A stretch of DNA of 64,000 nt, taken from contig NZ_LQWY01000022.1 of NCBI RefSeq assembly GCF_001643235.1, forward strand, positions 1-64,000, read 5' to 3'. Shown here in pieces: positions 34,688 to 44,880 of this stretch (the stretch's first letter is position 1; every line of letters begins with the position of its first letter). Source of the stretch: Domibacillus aminovorans. GTDB taxonomy: Bacteria > Bacillota > Bacilli > Bacillales > Domibacillaceae. A program made the translations under genes and the position numbers. The notes under the pieces are model-generated. The model ran no database searches. It was not told the DNA's origin and was given only the letters and a program-made list of their open reading frames with translations.

Positions 34688-34811
34688 TTATTTGGCAAAA
34701 ATATAACATTCGAATTTAAACATACACAAAATAGTATTAATAGACGAAATCCTAAAAGATAAAAGGAGAATGTATAATTAGTCTCAATTGATGAAAAATA
34801 TAACAATTTAC

Positions 34812-34841
34812 TTGACAATGATAATCAATATCAATTAAACT
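34812..34841 (+). promoter_or_regulatory. Fur-regulated promoter of the siderophore operon
   Basis: TTGACA (34812-34817), 18 bases, TAAACT (34836-34841). GACAATGATAATCAATATC at 34814-34832 matches the Fur consensus GATAATGATAATCATTATC at 17 of 19 positions and fills the spacer. Fur-Fe2+ binding there would block RNA polymerase when iron is plentiful. Confidence 0.85.
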
Positions 34842-34879
34842 CATACCTGTAATCAACTAAAAAAAGGGAGTGTCTGATT

Positions 34880-36238
34880 ATGATCACATGTAATACAGAG
34901 AACAAGTATTTAGAATTCCAGAATGAGAAAGAATCTAATGCAAAGTCTTATCCACGTCATTTCCCCTTAGCGATTGAGAAAGCTGAGGGCATGATGATAA
35001 CGGATGTGGAAGGAAATGTTTTTTATGATTGTTTATGTGGTGCAGGAACACTTGCTATAGGGCACAATCATCCAGTGGTAATTCAAGCGATAGAAGATGT
35101 GTTAAAACAGCAAACACCGTTACACACGTTAGACTTAGCAACTCCTTTAAAAATCGAATTTATGCAAGAAATATTCTCTATATTACCTAAAGAGTTAAGG
35201 GATTCTACTAAAATACAATTTTGTGGTCCGACAGGTGCTGATGGGGTTGAGGCAGCGATTAAATTAGTGAAGAATGCGACGAAAGGGAAGTCTATCTTGG
35301 CGTTCCAAGGTGGTTATCATGGATCGACGCAAGCAACGATGTCAATGAGTGGTAATTTAAGCAAAAAACAACATTTGCAAAGTTTACTACCGGATGTTCA
35401 TTTTTTACCTTTTCCTTATGAATATCGATGTCCATTTGGTATTGGCGAAGGGAAGACAGCTAAAATTAGTGCGCAATATATAGAGAATTTATTAGATGAT
35501 TGTGAAAGTGGGATCGCTTCTCCTTGTGGCATGATTTTTGAAACAGTGCAAGGAGAAGGCGGCGCAATTCCAGCCGATATTGAATGGTTAAAAGAAATGC
35601 GGCGTGTTACGGCAGAGAGAGGGATCCCTTTAATTATAGACGAAGTTCAAACAGGAATTGGAAGAACAGGTGAAATGTTTTCTTTTGAACACGCAGGTAT
35701 CGTTCCAGATGTCATTGTTTGTTCGAAAGCGATTGGTGGAGGCTTGCCAATGTCAATCATTATATATAAAGAAGAACTAGATCAATGGAATCCAGGTGCA
35801 CATATCGGGACATTCCGAGGCAACCAATTAGGTATGGCTACTGGGTTAGCAACGTTAAAATATATGAAAGAAAACGATGTACTCGAAAATGTAAATGTAC
35901 GCAGCAAGCAAGTTTTCGAACGATTGAATGAGTTACAAGAAAAATATGAAGAGATTGGGGATGTTCGCGGAAGAGGATTGATGATTGGGGTTGAAATTGT
36001 GAATCCAAAAGGCCGCAAAGATCGATTAGGACATTATCCACAATATGAAGAATTGGCATTGAAAATTCAAGAGAGATGTTTTCATAACGGTTTAATTATT
36101 GAAGTAGGAGGACGTTACTCAGCTGTGATGCGTTTCTTGCCGCCATTAACAATGACAGAAAATGAAACAGCAGAAGTCTTAACGATTTTTGAAAAATCGG
36201 TTGTTGAAGCGATTCAAATCATGAAGACAAATGATTAA
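34880..36238 (+). CDS. dat: Class III aminotransferase, diaminobutyrate-2-oxoglutarate type
   Basis: 452 residues, PLP-dependent. IIDEVQTGIGRTGEMFSFEH and the PLP lysine in CSKAIGGGLPMS are clear, with FCGPTGADGVEAAIKL and GGYHGSTQA as in DABA aminotransferases. Expected reaction: L-aspartate semialdehyde plus glutamate to L-2,4-diaminobutyrate plus 2-oxoglutarate. It opens the Fur-controlled siderophore operon, where staphyloferrin B clusters instead have sbnA/sbnB for diaminopropionate. ATG 34880 with GGGAGTGTCTGATT. Overlaps the exporter gene by eight bases. Confidence 0.88.
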   Translation: MITCNTENKYLEFQNEKESNAKSYPRHFPLAIEKAEGMMITDVEGNVFYDCLCGAGTLAIGHNHPVVIQAIEDVLKQQTPLHTLDLATPLKIEFMQEIFSILPKELRDSTKIQFCGPTGADGVEAAIKLVKNATKGKSILAFQGGYHGSTQATMSMSGNLSKKQHLQSLLPDVHFLPFPYEYRCPFGIGEGKTAKISAQYIENLLDDCESGIASPCGMIFETVQGEGGAIPADIEWLKEMRRVTAERGIPLIIDEVQTGIGRTGEMFSFEHAGIVPDVIVCSKAIGGGLPMSIIIYKEELDQWNPGAHIGTFRGNQLGMATGLATLKYMKENDVLENVNVRSKQVFERLNELQEKYEEIGDVRGRGLMIGVEIVNPKGRKDRLGHYPQYEELALKIQERCFHNGLIIEVGGRYSAVMRFLPPLTMTENETAEVLTIFEKSVVEAIQIMKTND

Positions 36239-37649
36239 GATAGCCAAATTGAAAAAGCATTCTGTATTATTTGCCATCTTGGTCGGTGCTTTTTCTTTAG
36301 TTTTGACGAATAGCGCTTTTAATATTTTATTACCGAGCTTCATTCAAATGTATGGTATATCCACTGCATTTGGCGGATGGATTATTACACTGTACCTTTT
36401 AGCGATGACGATCACCATGCCGTTGACTGCTAGTATTGTCGATCGTCTCGGTAAAAAGAAAACCTATATTTTAGGAATTAGTTTATATGGTCTGTTTTCT
36501 ATGATCGGCGGTTTGTTTTATCAATATGTACAGATTATATTGTTAGTGCGCTTTATGCATGGTATTGCTGCTGGTTTGATGATTCCGCTGTCGTTAGTTT
36601 TGTTATTTGATATTTACAGTAAAGATGTACGTGGAAAAGTGACGGGGATATGGGGGATGTTATTAACGATTGCACCAGCTATTGGGCCAGCGTTTGGCGG
36701 TATCATGATTCAATTCGGTGAGCTAAAATATTTATTTTGGATAAATGTTCCGTTTGCGCTGCTTTCATTCATACTGTGTTGCAGGCAAATCAAACTCGAT
36801 CAACCAGCACATAAAAAAACAATTCGTCTTAAAAGTATTTTATTAATGGTTTTAGGAATTGGTGGATTAAGTCTAGGCATTCAACTATATTCAAATCCTA
36901 CTTTTCCAAGGTGGTTAATATGTGTATTGCTTTTTTTAGGACTAGTTATTTTGATTCGTTTTATTCAAAAAGAAAACAGACAAAAAGAACCGTTAATTCG
37001 TTGTAAGTTATTACGTAATCCAATATATTCCATTACAGTCATTATGTCTGCCATACAGGCATCCGTTATGTTTGGGGTTATCTTTGTTATTCCATTGATG
37101 TTACAGGAGGTGTTTCATTTATCCCCTTCTATAACGGGTGCCATGTTTATTCCGGCAGCCATTTGTACGAGTTTGTTTGTTTGGATCGGTGGAAACTTAA
37201 TGGATTCGGGCAAATCGTTACATTTTATCGCTTATGGCATTGGTCTCATTGCCATTTCAGTATTGTTGTTTGCATTTGTTCCGAAAGAGACATCTTTACT
37301 GGTCATTGTCTTCTTAATGGCAGTAAGAGGAAGTGGTATTGGATTATCAAATATGACCGTAACCACCATTGGACTTAATTCATTAACAGATGATGATCTG
37401 CACGAAGGATCCGCCTTATCGAATACGATAAAACGTTTAGCCTCTTCCTTTGCAGTCATGTTATTGACCGGTTATTACGACATTCGTTGGCAAATGATTA
37501 GTCGAACAGGAGAGAGTGCTCAATACGCAAAATGGATGGCATTAAAAGAAGAGTGCATCATATTAGGATGTTTTATGTTAGTAACGCTACCGTTAGCATT
37601 GTTTTTAAATAGAAGAAAATTAGATGTGGGTGTTGAAAATGGCAAATAA
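36231..37649 (+). CDS. MFS exporter (DHA2-like), probable siderophore efflux
   Basis: 472 residues with about 14 membrane helices. LTNSAFNILLPSFIQMYGIS, WIITLYLLAMTITMPLTA and VDRLGKKKTYILGI (motif A) open the protein; APAIGPAFGG is the antiporter motif. It lies second in the siderophore operon and is translationally coupled to the aminotransferase, so it probably exports the finished siderophore, the job of SbnD in S. aureus. It looks like the 14-helix DHA2 branch rather than the 12-helix type recalled for SbnD. Confidence 0.85.
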   Translation: MIKIAKLKKHSVLFAILVGAFSLVLTNSAFNILLPSFIQMYGISTAFGGWIITLYLLAMTITMPLTASIVDRLGKKKTYILGISLYGLFSMIGGLFYQYVQIILLVRFMHGIAAGLMIPLSLVLLFDIYSKDVRGKVTGIWGMLLTIAPAIGPAFGGIMIQFGELKYLFWINVPFALLSFILCCRQIKLDQPAHKKTIRLKSILLMVLGIGGLSLGIQLYSNPTFPRWLICVLLFLGLVILIRFIQKENRQKEPLIRCKLLRNPIYSITVIMSAIQASVMFGVIFVIPLMLQEVFHLSPSITGAMFIPAAICTSLFVWIGGNLMDSGKSLHFIAYGIGLIAISVLLFAFVPKETSLLVIVFLMAVRGSGIGLSNMTVTTIGLNSLTDDDLHEGSALSNTIKRLASSFAVMLLTGYYDIRWQMISRTGESAQYAKWMALKEECIILGCFMLVTLPLALFLNRRKLDVGVENGK

Positions 37650-39342
37650 TAAACGATTGAACAGTCGAGAACGAGCAAATTTCCATACGTGTAAGACATT
37701 ATTGAATTGTTATATTAGAGAGTTTTGTAGTAAAGACTCGAACTTATTTACGGTGAATCAAAATAAGAAGACGTATTCTCTTTATTTCCCGGCAAGTGAT
37801 GCAACCATCTCAGGTGTTCTTTCGTTTTATTCAGAGATGGGTGAGCATGAATATGAATACTATGATGTAAATGATGATCGAGAGCTTCATTATGCTTATT
37901 TAGTTCAATTGATTGTGAAAGAGTTAAAGCATGATAATCCAACAATTACGGATAAACGATCGATTGATTTTTTAACTAAAGTGAATAATAGCTATCATAA
38001 ATTAGCTTTATTTTTAAATCAGTCAGCTAATCAGCACAAATGGAATTATGTGACATCCGAACAATCTTTGGTATATGGGCATCCGTTTCACCCTTTTCCG
38101 AAAAATACCGAAGGATTTACAGAAGAGGAAGTGATACAGTTTTGTCCTGAGCTCCATACTTCTTTTCAGTTATGTTATTTAGCTGTTAGAAAAGATGTTT
38201 TTCAAGAAGAATGGGTATCAAAAGAAAGAAAAATAGAACTGCATGAAAGTGTGAAAGCGCATGTACAGCATGTGCTTAAAGGGAAAAGAGACGATTATAA
38301 CATTTTGCCCATTCACCCATGGCAATATGAACATGTGAAAACGATGAAAGAAGTAAAGGATTATATCGATCAAGGGAAAATGATCCCACTCGGTCGCTTT
38401 GGTCCGGTGGCTTATCCGACATCTTCAGTGCGTACAGTATTTATTCCGGAGATGAACTGTAACATTAAGCTATCGTTAAACATTCAAATAACGAATATGA
38501 TGAGAAACAATAATAGAGAACAAATGCGTAGAACGTTGGATGCGACGAATTATATATTGGAGAGAAACTGCTTCCAAAACGAAGTACACACAACGATCGC
38601 ATATGAGGTAGGCGTATGTACTTGTCAATTTGCCGATGATGATATAACTAAATTATTTACAATCGTCTATCGTCCAATTGAATTTGATGAAACGTCAACG
38701 TATGTTTTGTCTAGTTTAGTGGAATCGCCTGTTGAAGGAGGTCCATCTCGATTAGGTTCGATGATTGATCATCGAACGATAGAGCAATGGTTCATCCGTT
38801 ATTTAGAAATATCACTGTTGCCTATTGTTCGTTTAGCAGAAGAGAAAGGTATTCACTTTGAAGCCCATTTACAAAATTCTTTATTGACGATAAAAGATGG
38901 AATGCCTCATGTCTTTATTATTAGAGATTTAGAAGGTGTAAGCGTGAATAGAGAAAAGGTTGAAGAGGATGTTAATACGACAGGCCCTCTTTTCTATTCA
39001 AAAGAAGCGGCATGGGCACGCACTTCCTATTATTTTATTGTGAATCATTTAGGCTCTTTCATTCATGCAATTGCTAAAGATACAAAAGTAGACGAAAAAT
39101 ATTTTTGGGCTATTGTACGCCGTGTTCTCACGCAAGAATATGAAAACAATGAAAATGAATATGTACGTCATTTACTAACGACTCAGACATTTGCCGCTAA
39201 AAAAAATATGATGAGTTGTCTTATTGGACAAAGTGAGACGCCATCTTACATTCCAGTGAACAACGTAATGAAGAAATTAGGGAGTGAAATGTATGGAAAT
39301 GCTAAATTACCAGTCTCAAGAAAAGTCATCATTCATGAATGA
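37639..39342 (+). CDS. IucA/IucC-family siderophore synthetase, SbnE-like
   Basis: 567 residues, NRPS-independent (NIS) synthetase. ATP-binding and core segments are YGHPFHPFPKNTEGF, HTSFQLCYLAV, ILPIHPWQYEHV, YPTSSVRTVF and FIIRDLEGVSV. The GHPFHP...KN..GF plus YPTSSVRTVF combination is that recalled for SbnE, the type A enzyme that joins citrate to the first diamine. By analogy it would form citryl-diaminobutyrate (or -diaminopropionate). ATG 37639 lies inside the exporter gene end; an ATG 15 bases earlier is possible. Confidence 0.88.
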   Translation: MANNKRLNSRERANFHTCKTLLNCYIREFCSKDSNLFTVNQNKKTYSLYFPASDATISGVLSFYSEMGEHEYEYYDVNDDRELHYAYLVQLIVKELKHDNPTITDKRSIDFLTKVNNSYHKLALFLNQSANQHKWNYVTSEQSLVYGHPFHPFPKNTEGFTEEEVIQFCPELHTSFQLCYLAVRKDVFQEEWVSKERKIELHESVKAHVQHVLKGKRDDYNILPIHPWQYEHVKTMKEVKDYIDQGKMIPLGRFGPVAYPTSSVRTVFIPEMNCNIKLSLNIQITNMMRNNNREQMRRTLDATNYILERNCFQNEVHTTIAYEVGVCTCQFADDDITKLFTIVYRPIEFDETSTYVLSSLVESPVEGGPSRLGSMIDHRTIEQWFIRYLEISLLPIVRLAEEKGIHFEAHLQNSLLTIKDGMPHVFIIRDLEGVSVNREKVEEDVNTTGPLFYSKEAAWARTSYYFIVNHLGSFIHAIAKDTKVDEKYFWAIVRRVLTQEYENNENEYVRHLLTTQTFAAKKNMMSCLIGQSETPSYIPVNNVMKKLGSEMYGNAKLPVSRKVIIHE

Positions 39343-41071
39343 AGTACAAGAAAGAATAATGCGCCAAACGATAGAGGCATTCATATATGAAGAAATCATT
39401 GAAGTAATAAAAAACGGAAGAGAGTGGTTTTTTACAGGAAAAAGCGCTACAGGTGATGCCGTTTATTATTCATGCAAAGCAGATGCCAAATGGTCTTTCG
39501 GCAGAATAAAAATAGAAAAAAATTCGATAAAACGAGAAGGAGCGAGATGCACGAATCTCTATGAATTTCTGGAGGAAATCATTCAGAACAATCTGAAAGG
39601 TGACTATACGAATCAATTCATTCATGAATTATTGGAGACTTTTGTAAAGGATAGTCAGTCTAAGTCATTTCAATTGGACCAAATACCAGAACAAGATAAG
39701 CATTATGAAGCGTTGGAAAGTCATATGGTAGATGGTCATCCGTATCATCCGAGCTATAAATCAAGAATTGGTTTTTCTTTAGCAGATAACTTTGCCTATG
39801 GGCCAGAATTTAATCAAGACGTTTCGATCTACTGGGTGGCGGTTAATGAACAGCTAATCGATGTCAACGTTTCGCAAGAGATGTCAGTGGATGAAATAGT
39901 TAAGCATCATGTAACGAATGAAGATCACAACAAGTTTATGGAACTGATAAAAGAGAAAGGGTGTCAAGATACAAAATATGTTCTTTTACCGGTGCATCCT
40001 TGGCAATTAGAGCATCAGATTCAATCTGTCTTTGCTCAACAATTGAATGATAAAGATATTGTAATAGTAGGAGCATCTAATCATACGTATCGAGCGCAAC
40101 AATCGATTCGTTCGTTATCTCATCGCGACAATACACATGCACCGTATATAAAATTGCCGTTAAGTATAACCAATACGTCAACGAGTCGTATTCTTGCTCA
40201 TCACACTACTCAAAATGCACCACTCATAAGTGACTGGTTAAATAAAATTGTTCACCAAGACTCGTTCTTATCGAATGGAAAAATAAATGTGTTAAGAGAA
40301 GTGATGGGTGTGTCTTTTCGATACGATGAACTGCATCCTATTCAATATCGTTCGACTTATGGAACCCTTGGCGCCATATATAGAGAAAATGTTTCGACCT
40401 ACCTTGAAGAGAATGAAGAAGCGTGGCCGCTAAATGCTCTATCTCACATTCAAAAAAACAGCGAATCTTTTATCCAGTCAGCGATTGATCAATATGGGAT
40501 TGAGGCGTGGAGTGATGCATTGATTAACGTTGTCACGCTTCCAATTATCCATTTGCTGTATGCCCATGGAATCGCACTAGAATCTCATGCCCAAAATATT
40601 ATTTTAGTCGTTGAAAACAAATTCCCAAAACGCATCATCATTAAAGATTTACATGATGGTGTTCGCTATACACCGGAACACCTTTTGAAACCGGATTGGG
40701 CACCGACATTACATCCGGAGCCAGAAAGTCACCGGAAAGTGAATCGATACTCGTTTATCCAAACGGAAGATGTTTCAGAAGTAAGAGACTACACATATGA
40801 TGCTTTTTTCTTCATCTGTATGACAGACATTTGTTTCGCGCTTGAAAAATTGGGGTTGAGTGAACAAGAGTTTTGGCGTAAATGTGTAGAAACGATTGCG
40901 ATGTATCAAAAGAGTTACCCGGAATTTAAAGAGCGATTTGACCTTTTTAATCTATTTTCTGAAGATGCCCTAATCGAAGAAATGACGAAGCGGCGTATTT
41001 ACGGCGATGGTCAGTTGTACTTTCGCAAAGTGAAAAATCCTTTGTTGCAGGCAAAGGAGTCATTGGAATGA
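39293..41071 (+). CDS. IucA/IucC-family siderophore synthetase, SbnF-like
   Basis: 592 residues, NIS synthetase. DGHPYHPSYKSRIGFSLADN, LLPVHPWQLEHQI, QQSIRSLSHRD and LPLSITNTSTSRIL closely recall SbnF, the type C enzyme that adds the second amine to a citryl intermediate, down to the C-terminal RR...G...L....VKNPL. ATG 39293 has AGGGAGTGAAATGT upstream and overlaps the previous gene by 50 bases. Its stop overlaps the next start as ATGA. Confidence 0.88.
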   Translation: MEMLNYQSQEKSSFMNEVQERIMRQTIEAFIYEEIIEVIKNGREWFFTGKSATGDAVYYSCKADAKWSFGRIKIEKNSIKREGARCTNLYEFLEEIIQNNLKGDYTNQFIHELLETFVKDSQSKSFQLDQIPEQDKHYEALESHMVDGHPYHPSYKSRIGFSLADNFAYGPEFNQDVSIYWVAVNEQLIDVNVSQEMSVDEIVKHHVTNEDHNKFMELIKEKGCQDTKYVLLPVHPWQLEHQIQSVFAQQLNDKDIVIVGASNHTYRAQQSIRSLSHRDNTHAPYIKLPLSITNTSTSRILAHHTTQNAPLISDWLNKIVHQDSFLSNGKINVLREVMGVSFRYDELHPIQYRSTYGTLGAIYRENVSTYLEENEEAWPLNALSHIQKNSESFIQSAIDQYGIEAWSDALINVVTLPIIHLLYAHGIALESHAQNIILVVENKFPKRIIIKDLHDGVRYTPEHLLKPDWAPTLHPEPESHRKVNRYSFIQTEDVSEVRDYTYDAFFFICMTDICFALEKLGLSEQEFWRKCVETIAMYQKSYPEFKERFDLFNLFSEDALIEEMTKRRIYGDGQLYFRKVKNPLLQAKESLE

Positions 41072-41874
41072 AAGTCAATAAGCTCAAAGAAAAAATAAAT
41101 AGAAATCAATCTGTTTTTGGGATGTTTGTATCTATCCCGCATCCTATTATGATAGAGCTCATTGGCCATGCGGAATTTGATTTTGTCATTATTGATTATG
41201 AACATGCATCCACGAATATGGAAACGATTGAAGAGATGGTTCGCGCAGCAGAGTTAGTCAATATTACGCCACTTGTCAGAATATCGAAAGTGGATCGGAA
41301 TGAAATATTGAAAGTGCTTGATTGTGGGGCTCAAGGTATTGTCATCCCCCATGTTCAGCATAAGGAACAAGTGGAAAAGGCCGTTCACTATGCTTACTAT
41401 CACCCGATTGGTATGAGAAGTCTTAATAGCGGCAGTCCAGGTGTTTTTGCTAAATATTCTTTAAATGATTATATTGCGAAAGCAAATGAAGAAATAATGA
41501 TTGTTCCGATGATAGAGAGTTTGGAAGGCATTCATGAAAGTGAATCAATTTTATCTTCACCCCATGTAAGTTTTGTTTTAGAAGGAGCGGCGGATCTGTC
41601 CCAGTCTTTGTCCGTACCATGGGAGACAGATCATCCAGAAGTTCAACGACATTTAGAAGAATTATATGAAGTATCAAAGCGATGTAAAGTGCCTTACGCC
41701 ATTGTGTCTAGAAATCATCACAATCATAAAAAGTGGGCGGAAAAGGGGACTAAGATTTTTGTGTTAGGGGACGAAAGAGGGACAGCATTTCGTGCCTATA
41801 TGGAAAAATTAGTGGACTATCGAAATATAACTGGAGGACTGTATGAATCGTTATATAAAGAAAATAATACATGA
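41068..41874 (+). CDS. HpcH/HpaI aldolase-family protein, SbnG-like citrate synthase
   Basis: 268 residues, TIM barrel. GMFVSIPHPIMIELIGHAEF, FVIIDYEHASTNMETIEEMV and the metal/phosphate region VIPHVQHKEQVEKAV with RSLNSG match SbnG, which makes citrate from oxaloacetate and acetyl-CoA without feedback by the TCA cycle. The catalytic Asp/Glu pair (IDYEH) is present; the later loop is EGAADLSQSL where related aldolases have G..DLS.S. Such a dedicated citrate source suits iron starvation, when aconitase and TCA flux fall. ATG overlaps the preceding stop. Confidence 0.85.
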   Translation: MKVNKLKEKINRNQSVFGMFVSIPHPIMIELIGHAEFDFVIIDYEHASTNMETIEEMVRAAELVNITPLVRISKVDRNEILKVLDCGAQGIVIPHVQHKEQVEKAVHYAYYHPIGMRSLNSGSPGVFAKYSLNDYIAKANEEIMIVPMIESLEGIHESESILSSPHVSFVLEGAADLSQSLSVPWETDHPEVQRHLEELYEVSKRCKVPYAIVSRNHHNHKKWAEKGTKIFVLGDERGTAFRAYMEKLVDYRNITGGLYESLYKENNT

Positions 41875-43057
41875 AGTACATGAGCAAAGTACAGATCCGA
41901 TATGCGCTTATATTTATGACTTAGAAGGCATTCAACAACACGTACGCAATATGGTAAAAACAATGCCGAAGCAAACGAACTTATTTTATGCGATTAAAGC
42001 AAATCCAGATAAGAGAATTATTCAGGCATTGTTACCGTACGTGAAAGGATTTGAAGTGGCATCAATAGGCGAATTGAAAAAAGTAAGAGACGTTTCCAAA
42101 AGCGTACCTATTTTGTTTGGAGGACCAGGCAAGAAAGATTATGAACTTGAAATGGCTATGAAAGAAAACATCTCTTATATTCATGTAGAAAGTCTTTTGG
42201 AATTAAGGAAATTAATCATGTTGGCGAAAAAACGGGATAAGCATATACACGTTTTATTACGTATGAATGTAAGAACAAAAACATTACCTAAAACGAACAT
42301 TTCAATGGGGGGACGTCCAAGCCAATTTGGCATCGATGAACAGTTAATGGAAGAGGCCCTCTCTATTTTGAAAGAGAGAGAAAATACGCATGTTCATTTA
42401 AAAGGTTTTCACTTCCACTCATTATCCAATAACATGCAAGCAGCGTTACATGTAGAAATGATCCATCATTATCTTCAAAAAGTAGAACAGTGGAAGCATG
42501 CATATGGATTAAATATTAACGTCATTAATGCTGGAGGTGGTTTTGGCGTCTCTTATGATGAAACACCTGGATTTGACTGGCCGCTTTTTACGTCGTTATT
42601 AGCACAAAGTGAAGCCGTGCAAAACTTAGGTGATACACAACTATTCTTTGAACCAGGGCGATTTATCGTTGCTGACTTTGGTTATTACGTGACAGAAGTA
42701 ATAGATATCAAAATGTCAGTAGATCGCTGCTTTGCTGTCATAAGAGGCGGCACGCACCATAATCGATTACCCGCTTCTTGGGGTCATAATCATCCATTTT
42801 CCGTTGTACCACTAGCAAGGTGGCCTTATCCGTTTCAAAGGCCCGAAATAAACAATTCGAACGTAACGATAGTAGGTGAGTTATGCACACCAAAGGACAG
42901 GCTTTATGAAGATGCCGATGTGAAAAGGATGCGTGTTGGAGATGCCATTGTATTTGAGAAATCAGGTGCTTATTGTTGGACCATTTCTCATCATGACTTT
43001 TTAGGTCATCCACATCCGGATTTTTACTATATAACAGAAGGGAATCAGTATGAATAA
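41843..43057 (+). CDS. PLP-dependent decarboxylase, SbnH-like
   Basis: 404 residues, fold type III (alanine racemase-like barrel). PLP lysine in FYAIKANPDKRI, then GGPGKKDYEL, GFHFHSLSNNM, NAGGGFGVSYDE, FEPGRFIVADFGYYVTEV and ELCTPKDRLYED. The order and wording follow SbnH, which decarboxylates citryl-diaminopropionate to citryl-diaminoethane. With diaminobutyrate as the amine, the product would be a citryl-1,3-diaminopropane. ATG 41843 has GGAGGACTGT and overlaps the aldolase gene by 32 bases. Confidence 0.88.
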   Translation: MNRYIKKIIHEVHEQSTDPICAYIYDLEGIQQHVRNMVKTMPKQTNLFYAIKANPDKRIIQALLPYVKGFEVASIGELKKVRDVSKSVPILFGGPGKKDYELEMAMKENISYIHVESLLELRKLIMLAKKRDKHIHVLLRMNVRTKTLPKTNISMGGRPSQFGIDEQLMEEALSILKERENTHVHLKGFHFHSLSNNMQAALHVEMIHHYLQKVEQWKHAYGLNINVINAGGGFGVSYDETPGFDWPLFTSLLAQSEAVQNLGDTQLFFEPGRFIVADFGYYVTEVIDIKMSVDRCFAVIRGGTHHNRLPASWGHNHPFSVVPLARWPYPFQRPEINNSNVTIVGELCTPKDRLYEDADVKRMRVGDAIVFEKSGAYCWTISHHDFLGHPHPDFYYITEGNQYE

Positions 43058-44870
43058 AACAATCACTCAAACAAAAAATGCGACGGCTGAACAACTTATT
43101 ATGACAGACGTAATGAATGCATTCATTGCAGAGCAGTTTTTTCACATTGATGAACAGACAACAAACATGCTTTCAAATGCGCCGGATACGATTCAAAAAC
43201 TATATCACAAAAGTAAACAATCATTGATTTATATGGATGCATTATGTTTTCTTGTGAAAAAAAGTTATAGACAGGGCTATCAATGGGTGTCTGGTTCATC
43301 CATTTATAAGAAGGAGGATCGTAGTTGGGTGGAAATAAGTTCGCCTGTAGAACTTAGTCAATTTATCTTGCATCATACGCTTTCTAAAGAAGCCTATGAA
43401 CATCCAGGTGTGGCGGATTTCTTAGAAGGATTAAATGTATCCATTCAGCAATTGAATCTTAGTATAAAACAGATGGAAGAGAACTCATTTAGTGCACCTA
43501 AGTCCCCTTATGACTGGTTTGTGAAAGGCGAGATGATTGCCTCTTTACGAGACCGGCCCTTTCATCCTTTGTCGAAAGCGAAAATAGGTTTTACATCACA
43601 AGATTATCAAAACTATATGGCTGAATTTGGTAAGCAGACGACTTTATGTTGGGTAGCTATATGTAATGATTCAATCGTAAAAGGGTGCCCAGAAAATGAA
43701 GTGGAAAGTTTTGATGTGCTGAATGAGGAGCAGAAAGCGATCATCGCAAATGAGTTAATACGGAAAGAAATAAAGAAAGAAAACTATACGATTATACCCG
43801 TTCATCCATGGCAAATGACCAATATGATCTTACCAAATTTCAAAAAAGAATTAGCGGATCAAACAATCATCATTTTAGATTCAAAAGTAGGCGATTTTTT
43901 GGCGACATCTTCTGTACGTTCATTACTATCCCCTCAAGCATCAACGAAAATGTTAAAGTTACCGATTAGTGTTACATCTTTAGGTGCTGCCAGATATTTG
44001 CCAGTCGTTAAATTATTAAACGGGATAGCCGGAGAGCAAATGTTTCGCCAAGCAATAGCGTGCGATAAGACGCTTGCTGATAGAGTATTCTTATGTGAAG
44101 AAAAACATTGGTGGGGCTATATGCCAGAGACTTTGGGCCTTTTTGATGATCATCCTCGTCATTTGGCCGCCCAAGTGAGAGTGTATCCACAAGAAATTAT
44201 GAAAAAAGAGTATAAAATCATCCCCATGGCTTCTTTAGGTGTTGTGATGCAAGATCGTCATTTTTTAACGGAAATCATAGGAGAAAATTTATCAAATGAA
44301 GATGTCCTCCACTTTTATACGGATTTAGCCGCTGCGTTTTATGATATTACGATGAGGTTATTTAAAGTCGGGATTGTACCAGAAATACATGGTCAAAATT
44401 GTTGTGTCGTACTGAAGCATAAGAAAATAGTTGGATTATTATTTAGAGATCATGATTCCGTGCGTCTGCATCAACCGTATTTAGATAAACATCAAATTAA
44501 AGATCCGGCCTACCATATTAGACCAGGTTATTCCAATAGTTTATACAATGAAACGATTGAAAAGTTAATTTACTACGTTCAATCTCTTGGAACACAAGTA
44601 AATTTGGCTGCCATTATGGAATCGTTATCGAGTGTGTATACTATTCCAGAAAAAAGACTTTGGCAAATTACTGAAGCGAAATTAAGAGAATCGTTACAAA
44701 CAATCGATATTCCAGAAGCGGATAGAGAAACCCTTCACTATGAACTATTTGAAAATAAAGAGTGGCCAGTGAAGTTAATCATTCGTCCATTACTAGAAGC
44801 GGATGGTGTACCAGGAGCAATGCCATCTGGAAAAGGCGTTGGACACAATCCGTTTTATTTACAAGAATAA
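43050..44870 (+). CDS. IucA/IucC-family siderophore synthetase, SbnC-like
   Basis: 606 residues, NIS synthetase. SLRDRPFHPLSKAKIGF, IIPVHPWQMTNMILPN, TSSVRSLLSPQ, CEEKHWWGYMPE, HGQNCCVVL and the C-terminal GAMPSGKGVGHNPFYLQE recall SbnC, the type B enzyme that adds 2-oxoglutarate to finish staphyloferrin B. RPFHPL in place of GHP.HP marks this subgroup. Starts at ATG 43050 with AGAAGGGAATCAGT, overlapping the decarboxylase by eight bases. Confidence 0.88.
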   Translation: MNKTITQTKNATAEQLIMTDVMNAFIAEQFFHIDEQTTNMLSNAPDTIQKLYHKSKQSLIYMDALCFLVKKSYRQGYQWVSGSSIYKKEDRSWVEISSPVELSQFILHHTLSKEAYEHPGVADFLEGLNVSIQQLNLSIKQMEENSFSAPKSPYDWFVKGEMIASLRDRPFHPLSKAKIGFTSQDYQNYMAEFGKQTTLCWVAICNDSIVKGCPENEVESFDVLNEEQKAIIANELIRKEIKKENYTIIPVHPWQMTNMILPNFKKELADQTIIILDSKVGDFLATSSVRSLLSPQASTKMLKLPISVTSLGAARYLPVVKLLNGIAGEQMFRQAIACDKTLADRVFLCEEKHWWGYMPETLGLFDDHPRHLAAQVRVYPQEIMKKEYKIIPMASLGVVMQDRHFLTEIIGENLSNEDVLHFYTDLAAAFYDITMRLFKVGIVPEIHGQNCCVVLKHKKIVGLLFRDHDSVRLHQPYLDKHQIKDPAYHIRPGYSNSLYNETIEKLIYYVQSLGTQVNLAAIMESLSSVYTIPEKRLWQITEAKLRESLQTIDIPEADRETLHYELFENKEWPVKLIIRPLLEADGVPGAMPSGKGVGHNPFYLQE

Positions 44871-44880
44871 GGAGGCTTCT